Notes: generated by a model from the sequence alone, not told the origin. DNA of 64,000 bases from Pseudomonas serboccidentalis (GCF_028830055.1 NZ_CP101655.1:5484154-5548153); one strand, 5' to 3'. Positions 28,217 to 39,212 are shown, counted from the stretch's first letter. Translations and numbers: made by a program.

Positions 28217-29250
28217 TGAAAGCGGCGCATCCCGAAGTTGTAGCAGCGACTCGCGTTAATCCCGGTGAGACTTTGCGCCAGGCCCGCGAAAGCAATGGCT
28301 GGTCGCTGGCCGAAGTGGCCCTCAAGCTCAACCTCACTGTGACTTCCCTGAGCAATCTTGAGGCTGGCGCTTTCGACAAGCTGCCGGGGCATACCTTCGC
28401 TCGCGGTTACATTCGCGCCTATGCCAAATTGCTCGGCATGGACCAGACCGTTCTGGTCCAGCAATTCGACCAGTCCACCGGCACCGACTCCCAGGGCAGC
28501 AATGTGCATGCGCTGGGTCGTATCGAAGAGCCTGTGCGGGTTTCCCACACCATTTTGCGAATCGTCAGCCTGCTGTTGCTGATCGCAGTCATCGGCGGCG
28601 GTTTCGTCTGGTGGCAGGATCAGACCTCGCTGCGCACCAAGGACTTGACCAGTCTGGCCCCGGAGCACGTTGAAGTCGAAGGCGCCGACGGCACCACGCA
28701 GATTCACCCGATCGACGAGCCGGAAGACCAGGCCGTTGCCGAAGGTCAGGCGGAGGGTGCAACCGCTCTGGCCCTGCCACAGTCGGAAACCACCGCTGAA
28801 TCGACCGGTGCCGAGCCAGCCGCTCCGGCCGCAGCTCCAGCAGCACCGGTCGTAGCGCCAGTCGCACCGGCTCACACTCCGGCCCCGGTTGTCGCCACTC
28901 CGGCTGCACCGGCACCGAACGTTCCGGCCACCCCGGCGCCGACCGTTACCGCGCCAATCGTCCCGGCGACGCCTGCGCCAACCGCAGAAGCGGCGACTCC
29001 AGCTGCCGGTGACGGTCAGGTGCAACTGCAGTTCACCGCCGATTGCTGGGCGCAGGTCACCGATGGTCGCGGCAAGGTGCTGTTCAGTGGTCTGAAACAC
29101 AAAGGCGACAGCGTCTCGGTTTCCGGCAAGCCGCCACTGGCGGTACGCCTGGGTGTGGCTCGCGCCGCACAGGTCAGCTACAACGGCCAACCGGTCGATA
29201 TCGCTCCGTTCACCAGTGGCGAGACTGCTCGCCTGAAGTTGGGTCAATAA
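28213..29250 (+). CDS. rodZ: Cytoskeletal protein RodZ
   Basis: The 345-residue protein has a cytoplasmic Cro-like helix-turn-helix (about residues 15-80, GETLRQARESNGWSLAEVA), one membrane segment near residue 120 (ILRIVSLLLLIAVIGGGFVW), a long Pro/Ala/Val-rich periplasmic linker, and a C-terminal DUF4115 beta domain. RodZ anchors MreB and sets rod shape. Overlaps pilF and is followed by ispG after 3 bases. Confidence 0.93.
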   Translation: MMKAAHPEVVAATRVNPGETLRQARESNGWSLAEVALKLNLTVTSLSNLEAGAFDKLPGHTFARGYIRAYAKLLGMDQTVLVQQFDQSTGTDSQGSNVHALGRIEEPVRVSHTILRIVSLLLLIAVIGGGFVWWQDQTSLRTKDLTSLAPEHVEVEGADGTTQIHPIDEPEDQAVAEGQAEGATALALPQSETTAESTGAEPAAPAAAPAAPVVAPVAPAHTPAPVVATPAAPAPNVPATPAPTVTAPIVPATPAPTAEAATPAAGDGQVQLQFTADCWAQVTDGRGKVLFSGLKHKGDSVSVSGKPPLAVRLGVARAAQVSYNGQPVDIAPFTSGETARLKLGQ

Positions 29251-29253
29251 GTC

Positions 29254-30363
29254 ATGCACGGCGAATCTCCAATCAAACGTCGCGTTTCGCGCAAGATCTG
29301 GGTCGGTAACGTGCCTGTTGGCGGCGATGCGCCTATCGCTGTGCAGAGCATGACCAACAGCGACACCAATGATGTCGCTGCCACCGTCGCCCAGATCAAT
29401 CGTCTGGAAGCTGCCGGCGTCGACATCGTCCGCGTTTCGGTACCGGACATGGACGCCGCCGAGGCGTTCGGCAAGATCAAGCAACTGGTCAAGGTGCCGC
29501 TGGTTGCCGACATCCACTTCGACTACAAGATCGCCTTGCGCGTCGCCGAACTGGGTGTGGACTGCTTGCGCATCAACCCGGGCAACATCGGTCGTGAAGA
29601 CCGTGTGCGCGCCGTGGTCGATGCTGCCCGTGACCGTGGGATCCCGATCCGTATCGGCGTCAACGCCGGTTCCCTGGAAAAAGACCTGCAGAAGAAGTAC
29701 GGCGAGCCGACGCCGGCCGCGCTGGTCGAGTCCGCGCTGCGTCATGTCGAGCACCTCGAACGCCTGAATTTCCAGGACTTCAAGGTCAGCGTGAAAGCTT
29801 CCGACGTGTTCATGGCCGTAGAAGCCTACCGTTTGCTGGCCAAGGAAATCGTCCAGCCGCTGCACCTGGGCATCACCGAAGCCGGTGGATTGCGTTCGGG
29901 CACAGTGAAATCCGCCGTGGGCCTAGGTATGCTGCTCGCCGAGGGGATTGGCGATACTATCCGCATCTCGCTGGCGGCCGACCCGGTCGAGGAAGTGAAG
30001 GTCGGTTACGACATTCTCAAGTCTTTGCATCTGCGTTCCCGTGGCATCAACTTCATCGCCTGCCCGAGCTGCTCGCGGCAGAACTTCGATGTGGTCAAGA
30101 CCATGAACGAGCTGGAAGGGCGCCTTGAAGACCTGCTGGTGCCGCTGGATGTCGCGGTGATCGGTTGCGTGGTCAACGGCCCCGGCGAAGCCAAGGAAGC
30201 CCATATCGGCTTGACCGGCGGCACGCCAAACCTGATTTACATCGACGGCAAGCCGTCGCAGAAACTGACGAATGACAATCTGGTGGACGAGCTGGAAAAG
30301 CTGATCCGCGAGAAAGCGGCCGAGAAGGTCGAAGCTGACGCAGCGGTTATCGCACGCGGCTGA
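29254..30363 (+). CDS. ispG: 4-hydroxy-3-methylbut-2-enyl diphosphate synthase IspG
   Basis: The 369-residue [4Fe-4S] enzyme carries out the penultimate step of the MEP isoprenoid pathway. The TIM-barrel start ([20 protein letters not shown]) and the cluster cysteines in IACPSCSRQ and [14 protein letters not shown] are intact. It lies between rodZ and hisS in the usual pseudomonad order. Confidence 0.97.
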   Translation: MHGESPIKRRVSRKIWVGNVPVGGDAPIAVQSMTNSDTNDVAATVAQINRLEAAGVDIVRVSVPDMDAAEAFGKIKQLVKVPLVADIHFDYKIALRVAELGVDCLRINPGNIGREDRVRAVVDAARDRGIPIRIGVNAGSLEKDLQKKYGEPTPAALVESALRHVEHLERLNFQDFKVSVKASDVFMAVEAYRLLAKEIVQPLHLGITEAGGLRSGTVKSAVGLGMLLAEGIGDTIRISLAADPVEEVKVGYDILKSLHLRSRGINFIACPSCSRQNFDVVKTMNELEGRLEDLLVPLDVAVIGCVVNGPGEAKEAHIGLTGGTPNLIYIDGKPSQKLTNDNLVDELEKLIREKAAEKVEADAAVIARG

Positions 30364-30399
30364 CCTGACTGAAGCGCCGAACGAATTTAAGGATTTAAA

Positions 30400-31689
30400 G
30401 TGAGCAAGTCTCTGCAAGCCATTCGTGGCATGAACGACATCCTGCCCGAACAGACCCCGCTGTGGCGTTATTTCGAGGGCACTGTCGCGCGTCTGCTGGA
30501 TAACTACGGTTACAAGCAGATCCGCATGCCGATCGTCGAATTCACCGAGCTGTTCAAGCGCTCGATCGGTGAAGTGACCGACATCGTCGAAAAAGAGATG
30601 TACACCTTCGAAGACCGCAACGGCGACTCCCTGACCCTGCGTCCGGAAGGCACCGCGGCGTGCGTGCGTGCGGTGCTCGAGCACGGCATCACCGGTGGTG
30701 GTCAGGTGCAGAAGCTCTGGTACATCGGTCCGATGTTCCGTCACGAGCGTCCGCAGAAAGGCCGTTATCGCCAGTTCCACCAGATCGGTCTGGAGGTGTT
30801 CAACCTCGACGGTCCGGACATCGACGCCGAGCTGATCATCATGACCTGGCGCCTGTGGGGCGAGCTGGGCATTCGTGATGCGGTCAAGCTCGAACTCAAC
30901 AGCCTGGGCACCAGCGAGTCCCGTGGTCGCTATCGTGAAGCGCTGGTCGAGTACCTCTCGGCGCACCACGACAAGCTCGACGAAGACAGTCAGCGTCGTC
31001 TGAAAACCAACCCGTTGCGCGTGCTCGACACCAAAAATGCCGACACTCAGGCGGTGCTGGTCGATGCGCCGAAAATGGCTGACTACCTGGACGACGAGTC
31101 CCGTGCCCACTTCGAAGGCCTGAAGGCCCGTCTGGATGCCGTCGGCATTCCCTACGTGCTCAACCCGAAACTGGTGCGCGGCCTCGATTACTACAGCAAA
31201 ACCGTATTCGAATGGGTCACCGACAAGCTCGGCGCCCAGGGCACTGTCTGCGCGGGCGGTCGTTACGACGGTCTGGTCGAGCAGATGGGCGGCAAGCCGA
31301 CCACCGGCGTTGGTTTCGCCATGGGCATCGAGCGTCTGGTATTGATGCTCGAAACCCTGGAGCAGATCCCGGAAGAAATCTCCCGTCAGGTCGACGTCTA
31401 CCTCTGCGCCTTTGGCGAGCAGGCCGAACTGGCCGGTCTGGCACTGGCCGAGCGGGTGCGTGACCAGCTTCCAAACCTGCGTCTGCAAGTCAATGCCGGC
31501 GCCGGCAGCTTCAAAAGCCAGTTCAAGAAAGCCGACAAGAGCGGTGCGTTGTACGCACTGATCCTGGGTGACGACGAAATGGCCCAGCAAGTGGTAGGTT
31601 TCAAACCCCTGCGTGGCCAGGGCGAACAACAAAGCATTGCCTGGGATGCGCTTGCCGCTCACCTGGCCACCTGCGTCGTGCAGGGTTGA
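30400..31689 (+). CDS. hisS: Histidyl-tRNA synthetase
   Basis: The 429-residue class II synthetase has motif 2 ([22 protein letters not shown]), the histidine motifs ([15 protein letters not shown] and [15 protein letters not shown]) and a C-terminal anticodon-binding domain. The start is GTG at 30400 ([18 protein letters not shown]), preceded by AAGGA. Confidence 0.97.
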   Translation: MSKSLQAIRGMNDILPEQTPLWRYFEGTVARLLDNYGYKQIRMPIVEFTELFKRSIGEVTDIVEKEMYTFEDRNGDSLTLRPEGTAACVRAVLEHGITGGGQVQKLWYIGPMFRHERPQKGRYRQFHQIGLEVFNLDGPDIDAELIIMTWRLWGELGIRDAVKLELNSLGTSESRGRYREALVEYLSAHHDKLDEDSQRRLKTNPLRVLDTKNADTQAVLVDAPKMADYLDDESRAHFEGLKARLDAVGIPYVLNPKLVRGLDYYSKTVFEWVTDKLGAQGTVCAGGRYDGLVEQMGGKPTTGVGFAMGIERLVLMLETLEQIPEEISRQVDVYLCAFGEQAELAGLALAERVRDQLPNLRLQVNAGAGSFKSQFKKADKSGALYALILGDDEMAQQVVGFKPLRGQGEQQSIAWDALAAHLATCVVQG

Positions 31690-31730
31690 AGCTGTCTAAA
31701 CAGCCGATTTAGCGATTAAGGAGTATTGGG

Positions 31731-32372
31731 GTGTCGAGTACCGAAGACGAACAGTTGGCGGATTTGAAGGACTGGTGGACACGCAACGGCAAACCTCTGG
31801 TCACCGGCGGCCTGTTGGCGCTGGTCATCGTGTTCGGCTGGCAGGCTTTTCACAAGTATCAGAGCAACCAGTCGCAAGGCGCCTCGGTGCTCTATCAGCA
31901 ACTGCTGGAAACCACGCTGACCCCGGACGGCAAGCCTGACGCTGCACGCGTTGCGGATCTGGCCGGCAAGCTCAACAGCGAATTCGGCGGCACGGCGTAC
32001 GCACAGTACGGCAGCCTGTTCGTGGCAAAAGTAGCGGTCGACAGCGGCAAGCTGGACGACGCGGCGACCGAACTCAAAGCCATCGTTGCCAAACCGGCCA
32101 ACCCGGCGTTGGGCGAAATCGCCCGTCAGCGTCTGGCTCAGGTGCTGGGTGCGCAGAACAAGGCCGATGACGCCCTGAAGCTGCTCGACGGCGATGCCGA
32201 CAAGGCGTTCCTGGCCACTCGTGAAGAACTCAAGGGCGACCTGCTGGTACAGCTGGGTCGTACTGACGAAGCGAACGCGGCGTATCAAAAAGCCAAGGCG
32301 GCACTGTCGGATGAAGCGGCAGTCGGTGGCCTTCAAATCAAGCTCGACGACCTGGCCAAAGGGGATGCGTGA
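31731..32372 (+). CDS. yfgM: Tetratricopeptide membrane protein YfgM
   Basis: The 213-residue protein has a cytoplasmic start (STEDEQLADLKDWWTRNGKP), one membrane segment (TGGLLALVIVFGWQAFH) and periplasmic TPR-like helices. In E. coli YfgM works with PpiD at the Sec translocon. The GTG start has AAGGAG about 11 bases upstream. It overlaps the start of bamB. Confidence 0.9.
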   Translation: MSSTEDEQLADLKDWWTRNGKPLVTGGLLALVIVFGWQAFHKYQSNQSQGASVLYQQLLETTLTPDGKPDAARVADLAGKLNSEFGGTAYAQYGSLFVAKVAVDSGKLDDAATELKAIVAKPANPALGEIARQRLAQVLGAQNKADDALKLLDGDADKAFLATREELKGDLLVQLGRTDEANAAYQKAKAALSDEAAVGGLQIKLDDLAKGDA

Positions 32373-33516
32373 CGTGATCCGTTGGAAGCATGCAGCATTG
32401 CTGGCTCTGGCCATTCTGGCCGCGGGTTGCAGCAGCAACAGCAAAAAAGAACTGCCACCGGCCGAGTTGACCGACTTCAAAGAAGAAGTGGTTCTGCAAA
32501 AGCAGTGGAGCCGTTCGATCGGTGACGGTCAGGGCGAAACCTACAACATGCTGGTGCCGGCGATCGATGGTGACACCATCTACGCGGCCGATGTGACCGG
32601 CGTGCTGATGGCCATGGATCGCAGCAATGGCGACGTGAAGTGGAAAAAGGATCTTGAACTGCCTGTCTCCGGCGCCGTTGGCGTGGGTTATGGTCTGGTC
32701 ACGATCGGTACCCTCAAGGGTGAAATCGTTGCCCTCGACGCCATCAACGGTGAAGAGAAGTGGCGCGCCCGGGTATCCAGCGAAGTCCTCGCGCCGCCGG
32801 CCAACAACGGCGACGTGGTGGTGGTACAGACTCAGGACGATCGCCTGATCGGCCTGGACGCGGCCACCGGCAACCGTCGCTGGACCTACGACAGCACCCC
32901 TGCGGTACTGACCCTACGCGGCACCAGCGCGCCAGTCGTGACCAACCGCCTCGCGGTGGCAGGCCTGTCGACCGGTAAAGTGGTTGCCCTGGACATTTCC
33001 AACGGCGTGCCGGTCTGGGAACAACGGGTCGCGATCCCGCAGGGTCGTTCGGAACTGGAGCGCGTGGTCGACATCGACGGCGGCCTGCTGCTGTCCGGCG
33101 AAACCCTGTACGTCGCCAGCTATCAGGGCCGCGTCGCGGCACTCGATTTGCAAAGCGGCCGTCAACTCTGGCAGCGCGATGCGTCGAGCTATGCCGGTGT
33201 CGCCCAAGGTTTTGGCAGCGTCTATGTGAGCCTGTCCTCGGGCACCGTTGAAGGCGTCGACGAGCGTTCCACCACCGCGCTGTGGAGCAACGATTCGTTG
33301 GCCCGCCGTCAACTGTCGGCGCCGGAAGTGTTCTCCAGCTATGTAGCCGTTGGTGACATGGAAGGTTACCTGCACCTGTTGAGCCAGGTGGACGGTCGTT
33401 TCGTGGGTCGTGAGCGTATCGACAGTGACGGCCTGCGTGCCCGTCCGCTGGTGGTGGGCAACACGATCTATGTGTATGGCAACAGCGGCAAACTGGAAGC
33501 CCTGACCATCAAGTAA
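32365..33516 (+). CDS. bamB: Outer membrane assembly lipoprotein BamB
   Basis: The 383-residue beta-propeller lipoprotein of the BAM complex has a signal peptide ending in lipobox LAAGC and repeated PQQ-like blades (for example GVLMAMDRSNGDVKWKKDL, VVALDISNGVPVWEQ). The ATG at 32365 overlaps the yfgM stop; AAAGGGG lies directly against it, so the GTG at 32374 with 9-base spacing is an equally good start. Either keeps the signal peptide. Confidence 0.94.
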   Translation: MRDVIRWKHAALLALAILAAGCSSNSKKELPPAELTDFKEEVVLQKQWSRSIGDGQGETYNMLVPAIDGDTIYAADVTGVLMAMDRSNGDVKWKKDLELPVSGAVGVGYGLVTIGTLKGEIVALDAINGEEKWRARVSSEVLAPPANNGDVVVVQTQDDRLIGLDAATGNRRWTYDSTPAVLTLRGTSAPVVTNRLAVAGLSTGKVVALDISNGVPVWEQRVAIPQGRSELERVVDIDGGLLLSGETLYVASYQGRVAALDLQSGRQLWQRDASSYAGVAQGFGSVYVSLSSGTVEGVDERSTTALWSNDSLARRQLSAPEVFSSYVAVGDMEGYLHLLSQVDGRFVGRERIDSDGLRARPLVVGNTIYVYGNSGKLEALTIK

Positions 33517-33523
33517 CAACTAT

Positions 33524-33545
33524 GCTTGGGGTTTAACCCCCAAGC
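33524..33545 (+). promoter_or_regulatory. Hairpin without T-run between bamB and der
   Basis: GCTTGGGG pairs with CCCCAAGC around TTTAAC. With no T-run it is more likely an RNA processing or stability hairpin at the 3' end of the bamB message. Confidence 0.5.
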
Positions 33546-33597
33546 GGCCCCGGATTCATGGGGCTTGCAGCGCTTACAGGCGTTGCCCCGAGCACCA

Positions 33598-33627
33598 GCC
33601 GCTGCCTCGCAGCGGCTTTTGTATTTT
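33598..33627 (+). terminator. Terminator or attenuator upstream of der
   Basis: GCCGCTGC pairs perfectly with GCAGCGGC around CTC, followed by TTTTGTATTTT. It lies 26 bases before the der start and would reduce read-through from bamB, so der may have its own promoter. Confidence 0.65.
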
Positions 33628-33652
33628 CTGAAATAACGAAGTGGAGAGCCGC

Positions 33653-35125
33653 ATGGTTCCCGTAATCGCCCTGGTGGGCCGACCTAACGTCGGCAAATCC
33701 ACCTTGTTCAACCGCCTGACCAGGACACGTGACGCCATCGTCGGCGACTTGTCCGGTCTGACCCGTGATCGCCAGTACGGTGAGGCCAAGTGGCAAGGGC
33801 GTTCCTACATTCTGATCGACACCGGCGGTATCTCCGGTGACGAACACGGTATGGACGAAAAAATGGCCGAGCAGTCGCTGCTGGCCATTGAAGAAGCGGA
33901 TGTTGTGTTGTTCCTGGTAGATGCCAAGGCCGGTTTCACCGCCGCCGACCAGATGATCGCCGAACACCTGCGCAAGCGTAACAAGCGTTCCCACGTGGTC
34001 GCCAACAAGGTCGACAACATCGACCCGGAAATGGCCCGCGCCGAATTCGCCCCGCTGGGCATGGGCCACGCGATCCCGATCGCCGGTGCTCACGGCCGTG
34101 GTATCACTCAACTGCTGGAAGCGGCACTGAGCGATTTCCCACGTGACGAAGACGAGCCGCAGGAAGGCGAAGAGGAAGAGATCGTCGCCGAAGGCGAGGA
34201 AGCCAAGCGCATTCCTGGCCCGAGCGAAAAAGACGGGATCAAGATCGCCATCATCGGCCGTCCGAACGTCGGCAAGTCGACCCTGGTCAACCGCATGCTC
34301 GGTGAAGACCGGGTAATCGTCTACGATCAGCCAGGCACCACCCGCGACAGTATTTACATCCCGTTCGAGCGTAACGACGAGAAGTACACGCTGATCGACA
34401 CCGCCGGTGTGCGCAAGCGCGGCAAGATCCACGAAGAAGTCGAAAAGTTCTCCGTGGTCAAAACCCTGCAGGCGATCAAAGACGCCAACGTGGTGATCTT
34501 CGTGATGGACGCCCGCGAAGGTGTGGTCGATCACGACCTCAACCTGCTGGGCTTCGCGATCGAATCCGGTCGTGCGCTGGTCATCGCGATCAACAAATGG
34601 GACGGCATGACGCCAAGCGAGCGCGACTTCGTGAAAGTCGAGCTGCAGCGTCGCCTGTTCTTCGTTGATTACGCCGACATCCACTTCATCTCGGCGCTGC
34701 ACGGTACTGGCGTGGGCAACCTCTACGCGTCGGTGCAGAACTCGTTCAAATCTGCGGTCACCCGCTGGCCGACCAGCCGTCTGACCCAGATTCTCGAAGA
34801 CGCGGTCAGCGAACACCAGCCGCCGATGGTCAACAGCCGCCGGATCAAGCTGCGTTACGCTCACCTGGGTGGTGCGAACCCGCCGATCATCGTGATCCAC
34901 GGTAACCAGATCGAGAAAGTGCCGAAGTCGTATGTGCGCTATCTGGAAAACACCTATCGCCGCGTTCTGAAGCTGGTCGGTACGCCGATCCGCATCGAGT
35001 TCAAGGGCGGCGAGAACCCGTACGAAGGCAACAAGAACACGCTGACCGACCGCCAGGTCAACAAGAAGCGTCGCTTGATGTCGCACAACAAGAAAGCCAG
35101 CAAGAAGCGCCGCGACAAGAAGTGA
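33653..35125 (+). CDS. der: Ribosome-assembly GTPase Der (EngA)
   Basis: The 490-residue protein has two GTPase domains in tandem, each with GRPNVGKST as the P-loop (about residues 8-16 and 206-214) and DTGG/DTAG G3 motifs, an acidic linker between them, and a C-terminal KH-like domain with a Lys/Arg-rich tail. It is needed for 50S subunit assembly. The ATG at 33653 has GGAGAG 6 bases upstream. Confidence 0.97.
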   Translation: MVPVIALVGRPNVGKSTLFNRLTRTRDAIVGDLSGLTRDRQYGEAKWQGRSYILIDTGGISGDEHGMDEKMAEQSLLAIEEADVVLFLVDAKAGFTAADQMIAEHLRKRNKRSHVVANKVDNIDPEMARAEFAPLGMGHAIPIAGAHGRGITQLLEAALSDFPRDEDEPQEGEEEEIVAEGEEAKRIPGPSEKDGIKIAIIGRPNVGKSTLVNRMLGEDRVIVYDQPGTTRDSIYIPFERNDEKYTLIDTAGVRKRGKIHEEVEKFSVVKTLQAIKDANVVIFVMDAREGVVDHDLNLLGFAIESGRALVIAINKWDGMTPSERDFVKVELQRRLFFVDYADIHFISALHGTGVGNLYASVQNSFKSAVTRWPTSRLTQILEDAVSEHQPPMVNSRRIKLRYAHLGGANPPIIVIHGNQIEKVPKSYVRYLENTYRRVLKLVGTPIRIEFKGGENPYEGNKNTLTDRQVNKKRRLMSHNKKASKKRRDKK

Positions 35126-35169
35126 TCAAGTGGGTTGTTCCCACAATGGCGTGGGAATACTCAACACTT

Positions 35170-35254
35170 CTGTAGGAGCTGGCGAAGCCTGCGATCTTTT
35201 GACTTTGCGTTGAAAACAAGATCAAAAGATCGCAGCCTGCGGCGGCTCCTACAA
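35170..35254. repeat. REP-type inverted pair
   Basis: CTGTAGGAGCTGGCGAAGCC and an inverted, slightly diverged copy flank an AT-rich centre. Belongs to the CTGCGATCTTTTGA type seen at 19932 and elsewhere. Confidence 0.87.
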
Positions 35255-35270
35255 GGTTCGGCGACAAGAA

Positions 35271-35297
35271 GGGTGCTCAGTTGAGCGCCCTTTTTTT
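35271..35297 (+). terminator. Terminator after der
   Basis: GGGTGCTCA pairs with TGAGCGCCC (one G-U pair) around two bases, followed by seven T. Confidence 0.85.
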
Positions 35298-35371
35298 ATG
35301 GGCGCCGGATGGGCTATCCTCGGGCTCTCCCGCGCCGCCGTCAGAGCCGGGTGTAGAGCAGGGAACCCCCG

Positions 35372-36520
35372 ATGATCACCAGTAAGCTGCCGAATGTCGG
35401 CATCACTATTTTCACGCAGATGTCTCAGCTCGCGGCGCAGACCGGAGCCATCAACCTGTCTCAGGGTTTTCCTGATTTCGACGGCCCGCAGTCCCTGCGT
35501 GATGCGGTCGGTCGGCATATCGCCAGCGGCCATAACCAATATTCGCCGATGACGGGCCTGCCGGCCCTGCGCGAGCAGATCGCGGCGAAAATCGCTCGCA
35601 GTTATGGGGTGAAGGTTGATGCCGACAGCGAAGTGACGGTGACGCCGGGCGCGACCCAGGCGATCTTCTGTGCGATTCAGGCGGTTATCCACAGCGGCGA
35701 CGAAGTGATCGTGTTCGACCCGTGCTATGACAGCTACGAACCGGCGACGGAGTTGGCGGGCGGTCGTTGCGTGCATGTGCAACTGAGCCCGGACGATTTC
35801 TCCATCGACTTCGACAAACTCGCCGCGGCCCTGAGTCCGCGCACGAAAATGATCGTCATCAACAGCCCGCACAACCCGAGCGGTGCACTGATCAGTCGCG
35901 CGGAGCTGGATCAACTGGCGCAGTTGATTCGTGGTCGCGACATCTACCTGATCAGCGATGAGGTGTATGAACACCTGGTATTCGACGGCGTGCCGCATGT
36001 CAGCGTGCTGGCCCATGAAGAACTGTATCAGCGCGCCTTCGTGGTCAGCTCGTTCGGCAAGACCTACCACGTCACAGGCTGGAAGACTGGCTATGTGGTC
36101 GCTCCGCCAGCGCTGACCGCCGAGCTGCGCAAGGTGCACCAGTACGTCAGTTTCTGCGGTGTCACGCCGCTGCAATACGCCTTGGCCGATTACATGGCCG
36201 AGCATCCGGAGCACGTTGAAGAGCTGCCGGGTTTCTATCAGGCCAAGCGCGACCTGTTCTGCGATCTGCTGGCACCGTCGCGATTCACCTTCACCCGCGT
36301 GACCGGCACCTACTTCCAGTTGGTCGATTACTCGCAGATTCGTCCTGACTTGAACGACGTCGACATGGCGATGTGGATGACCCGCGAGCACGGCGTGGCG
36401 AGCATCCCGGTGTCGGTGTTCTACCAGAATCCCCCCGAAGGCCAGCGCCTGGTGCGCCTGTGCTTTGCCAAACGCGAGGAGACGCTGCGCGAGGCAGCGG
36501 CAAAACTATGCGTGATCTGA
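35372..36520 (+). CDS. ybdL: Methionine-type PLP aminotransferase (YbdL-like)
   Basis: The 382-residue class I/II aminotransferase has the PLP lysine in SSFGKTYHVTGWK and NSPHNPSG for cofactor binding. The N-terminus (ITIFTQMSQLAAQTGAINLSQGFPDF) matches YbdL and kynurenine/glutamine-transaminase-like enzymes that act on methionine and glutamine. The downstream omega-amidase gene overlaps it; the pair is the known methionine-salvage arrangement in which the amidase removes the alpha-keto acid amide made by the transaminase. Confidence 0.88.
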   Translation: MITSKLPNVGITIFTQMSQLAAQTGAINLSQGFPDFDGPQSLRDAVGRHIASGHNQYSPMTGLPALREQIAAKIARSYGVKVDADSEVTVTPGATQAIFCAIQAVIHSGDEVIVFDPCYDSYEPATELAGGRCVHVQLSPDDFSIDFDKLAAALSPRTKMIVINSPHNPSGALISRAELDQLAQLIRGRDIYLISDEVYEHLVFDGVPHVSVLAHEELYQRAFVVSSFGKTYHVTGWKTGYVVAPPALTAELRKVHQYVSFCGVTPLQYALADYMAEHPEHVEELPGFYQAKRDLFCDLLAPSRFTFTRVTGTYFQLVDYSQIRPDLNDVDMAMWMTREHGVASIPVSVFYQNPPEGQRLVRLCFAKREETLREAAAKLCVI

Positions 36521-37299
36521 GTGCTTTGCCCGACCTCAATCTGGCGCTGATCCAGACCAGCCTGGTTTGGCACGACCGTCAGGCCAACCTTGAACACTTC
36601 GACGCGCTGCTGGAGCAGGCCCGAGGGGCTGACCTGATTATTCTGCCGGAGATGTTCACCACCGGTTTCTCCATGGAGTCCGAGACCCTCGCTGAAGCCG
36701 AGAACGGCCCGACCCGCAAGTGGATGAAGGCGCAAGCCGCGAAGCTCAACGCGGTGATCACCGGCAGCGTGATCATTCAGGCCGCCGACGGCAGCCATCG
36801 CAACCGCCTGCTGTGGGCGCGCCCGGACGGTGAAGTCTGGCATTACGACAAGCGCCACCTGTTCCGCATGGCCGGCGAGCACAACCACTACACTCCCGGC
36901 GAGCGTCAGGTGCAGTTCGAACTCAAGGGCTGGCGTGTTCGCCCGTTGATTTGTTACGACCTGCGCTTCCCGGTGTGGAGTCGCGACGCCCAGGACACCG
37001 ATCTGCTGCTGTACACCGCCAACTGGCCGGGCGCACGGCGTCTGCACTGGAACCGTTTGTTGCCGGCGCGGGCTATTGAAAACCTGTGCTATGTGGCGGC
37101 AGTGAATCGCGTCGGCACTGACGGCAAGGGGTTTGCCTATACCGGTGACAGTCAGGTGCTGGATTTCCAGGGCGAAACGTTGCTGGCGGCGGGGGAGGCG
37201 GACGGGGTGTTCAAAGCGGTGCTGGAAGCGGCGCCACTGGCGGCTTATCGCGAGCGCTTTCCGGCGAATCTGGATGCCGACACCTTCGAGTTCACCTGA
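36508..37299 (+). CDS. yafV: Omega-amidase of the nitrilase family (YafV-like)
   Basis: The 263-residue nitrilase-fold enzyme shows the catalytic triad: Glu in ILPEMFTTGFSM, Lys in YDKRHLFRM and Cys in LICYDLRFPVWSR. It hydrolyses alpha-ketoglutaramate or ketosuccinamate, products of glutamine transamination. The ATG at 36508 overlaps the aminotransferase gene by 13 bases, so the two are coupled. Confidence 0.9.
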   Translation: MRDLSALPDLNLALIQTSLVWHDRQANLEHFDALLEQARGADLIILPEMFTTGFSMESETLAEAENGPTRKWMKAQAAKLNAVITGSVIIQAADGSHRNRLLWARPDGEVWHYDKRHLFRMAGEHNHYTPGERQVQFELKGWRVRPLICYDLRFPVWSRDAQDTDLLLYTANWPGARRLHWNRLLPARAIENLCYVAAVNRVGTDGKGFAYTGDSQVLDFQGETLLAAGEADGVFKAVLEAAPLAAYRERFPANLDADTFEFT

Positions 37300-37304
37300 A
37301 AAGT

Positions 37305-37387
37305 AAAAGATCGCAGCCTTCGGCAGCTCCTACAACGGGACGGCGTACATCCTGTAGGCGCTGCCGAAGGCTGCGATCTTTTGATCT
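37305..37387. repeat. REP-type inverted pair
   Basis: AAAAGATCGCAGCCTTCGGC and its inverted copy, ending in GATCTTTTGATCT, surround a 25-base spacer. Same family as 35170 but in the inside-out orientation. Confidence 0.87.
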
Positions 37388-37391
37388 TCAA

Positions 37392-37428
37392 CAAAAAGGC
37401 CCCGGCGTTCGCACCCCGGGGCCTTTTG
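37392..37428 (-). terminator. Terminator of leuA
   Basis: AAAAGGCCCCGG pairs perfectly with CCGGGGCCTTTT around a ten-base loop, with a T-run on the minus strand, 16 bases past the leuA stop. Confidence 0.87.
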
Positions 37429-37443
37429 CATGTCAGCGAAGGC

Positions 37444-39123
37444 TTAAGCGGCTTTCGCTTCCGGCTGGCTCAACGAACGGTTCAGTGCACTGAACAGCGC
37501 CTTGAAGCTGGCGGTGGTGATGTTTTCATCGATGCCCACGCCGTGCACTGCACGCTCACCGTTTACTCGCAGCTCAATGTACGCGGCGGCCTTGGCGTTG
37601 GTGCCCGCGCCGATGGCGTGTTCGTTGTAGTCCATGATTTCCACCGGGATCGGCAGGCCGGCCACCAGGGCTTCCAGCGCACCGTTGCCCTTGCCACGCC
37701 AGTGCAGGTTGGTTTCGCCCTGACCCTTGCTCGCCACTTCCACTTCGACGGCGCTGTTGCCGTTTTCTTCCTGCAGGCGATGGCTGACCAGCGCGTAAGG
37801 AGTGTTGGCTTGCAGGTATTCGCTGATCAACAACGAATGGATCTGCTTGGCAGTCATTTCCAGGCCGAGACGATCGGTTTCACGCTGCACGACCTGGCTG
37901 AACTCGATCTGCATGCGACGTGGCAGGCTGATGCCGTATTCCTGTTCCAGCAAGTAAGCGATACCGCCCTTGCCCGACTGGCTGTTGACGCGGATCACCG
38001 CCTCGTAGCTGCGGCCGATGTCGGCCGGGTCGATCGGCAGGTACGGCACTTCCCACAGGGTGTCCGGTTTCTGCTGGGCGAAGCCCTTGCGGATCGCGTC
38101 CTGGTGCGAGCCGGAGAATGCGGTGTGGACCAGGTCGCCGACGTACGGGTGACGCGGGTGTACCTGGATCTGGTTGCACTCTTCGACGACTTTGCGCACG
38201 CCGTCGATGTCGGAGAAATCCAGCTCAGGGTCGACGCCCTGGGTGTACATGTTCAACGCCACGGTGACCAGGTCGACGTTACCGGTCCGCTCGCCGTTGC
38301 CGAACAGGCAGCCTTCGACGCGATCCGCGCCGGCCATCAGGCCCAGCTCAGTGGCGGCGACGCCGGTGCCACGGTCGTTGTGGGTGTGCAGGCTGATGAT
38401 CACGCTGTCACGACGGTTGATGTTGCGACCGAACCATTCGATCTGGTCGGCGTAGATGTTCGGGGTCGCGCATTCGACGGTGGCCGGCAGGTTGAGGATC
38501 ATCTTGTGCTCAGGCGTCGGGTTCCAGACCTCGATCACCGCGTCACAGACTTCCTTGGCGAACTCCAGCTCGGTGGCGCTGAAGGTTTCCGGCGAGTATT
38601 CGAAGGTCCACTCGGTGTCCGGCTGCATCGCCGCGTATTTGACGAACAGCTTGGCGGCGTTGACCGCGATGGCCTTGATGCCGTCCTTGTCCTGGTTGAA
38701 GACGATGCGACGGAAAGACGGCGAGGTGGCGTTGTACAGGTGAACGATGGCTTTCTTCGCCCCGCGCAGGGATTCGAAGGTGCGCTCGATCAAGTCTTCA
38801 CGGCCCTGGGTCAGCACCTGAATGGTGGTGTCGTCCGGGATGTGGCCTTCTTCGATGAGGGTACGCACGAAGTCGAAGTCGGTTTGCGACGCGGCCGGGA
38901 ACGAGGCTTCGATTTCCTTCACGCCCACCTGAACGAGGGTTTTCCAGAAGCGCAGCTTCTTCACCGCGTCCATCGGCTCGATCAGCGACTGGTTGCCGTC
39001 ACGCAGGTCGGAGCTGCACCAGATCGGCGCGGCGTCGATGGTTTTCGACGGCCAGGTGCGATCCGGCAAGTTGATGACGGGAAACGCACGGTATTTCGAA
39101 GACGGGTCTTTGAGCATGCTCAT
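37444..39123 (-). CDS. leuA: 2-isopropylmalate synthase
   Basis: The 559-residue enzyme condenses 2-ketoisovalerate with acetyl-CoA, the first committed step of leucine synthesis. Signatures are [16 protein letters not shown], the metal site [21 protein letters not shown] and a C-terminal allosteric domain. The ATG at 39123 has AAGGAA 8 bases upstream. The long leader carries a short upstream ORF, so attenuation is possible. It is a single gene ended by a strong terminator. Confidence 0.95.
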   Translation of the reverse strand: MSMLKDPSSKYRAFPVINLPDRTWPSKTIDAAPIWCSSDLRDGNQSLIEPMDAVKKLRFWKTLVQVGVKEIEASFPAASQTDFDFVRTLIEEGHIPDDTTIQVLTQGREDLIERTFESLRGAKKAIVHLYNATSPSFRRIVFNQDKDGIKAIAVNAAKLFVKYAAMQPDTEWTFEYSPETFSATELEFAKEVCDAVIEVWNPTPEHKMILNLPATVECATPNIYADQIEWFGRNINRRDSVIISLHTHNDRGTGVAATELGLMAGADRVEGCLFGNGERTGNVDLVTVALNMYTQGVDPELDFSDIDGVRKVVEECNQIQVHPRHPYVGDLVHTAFSGSHQDAIRKGFAQQKPDTLWEVPYLPIDPADIGRSYEAVIRVNSQSGKGGIAYLLEQEYGISLPRRMQIEFSQVVQRETDRLGLEMTAKQIHSLLISEYLQANTPYALVSHRLQEENGNSAVEVEVASKGQGETNLHWRGKGNGALEALVAGLPIPVEIMDYNEHAIGAGTNAKAAAYIELRVNGERAVHGVGIDENITTASFKALFSALNRSLSQPEAKAA

Positions 39124-39212
39124 CGGGAAATTCCTTATTGTCTGGGCCGAAAAGAGGCGGCCTGCCGGTGGAACGAATGTTCGGGGAAACGCGTGGGACG
39201 AGGCGCAGCGAT

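Noticed and set aside
28800..29000. Pro/Ala-rich stretch in rodZ as a foreign or damaged region
   Set aside because: A long Pro/Ala periplasmic linker is normal for RodZ and the frame is intact.
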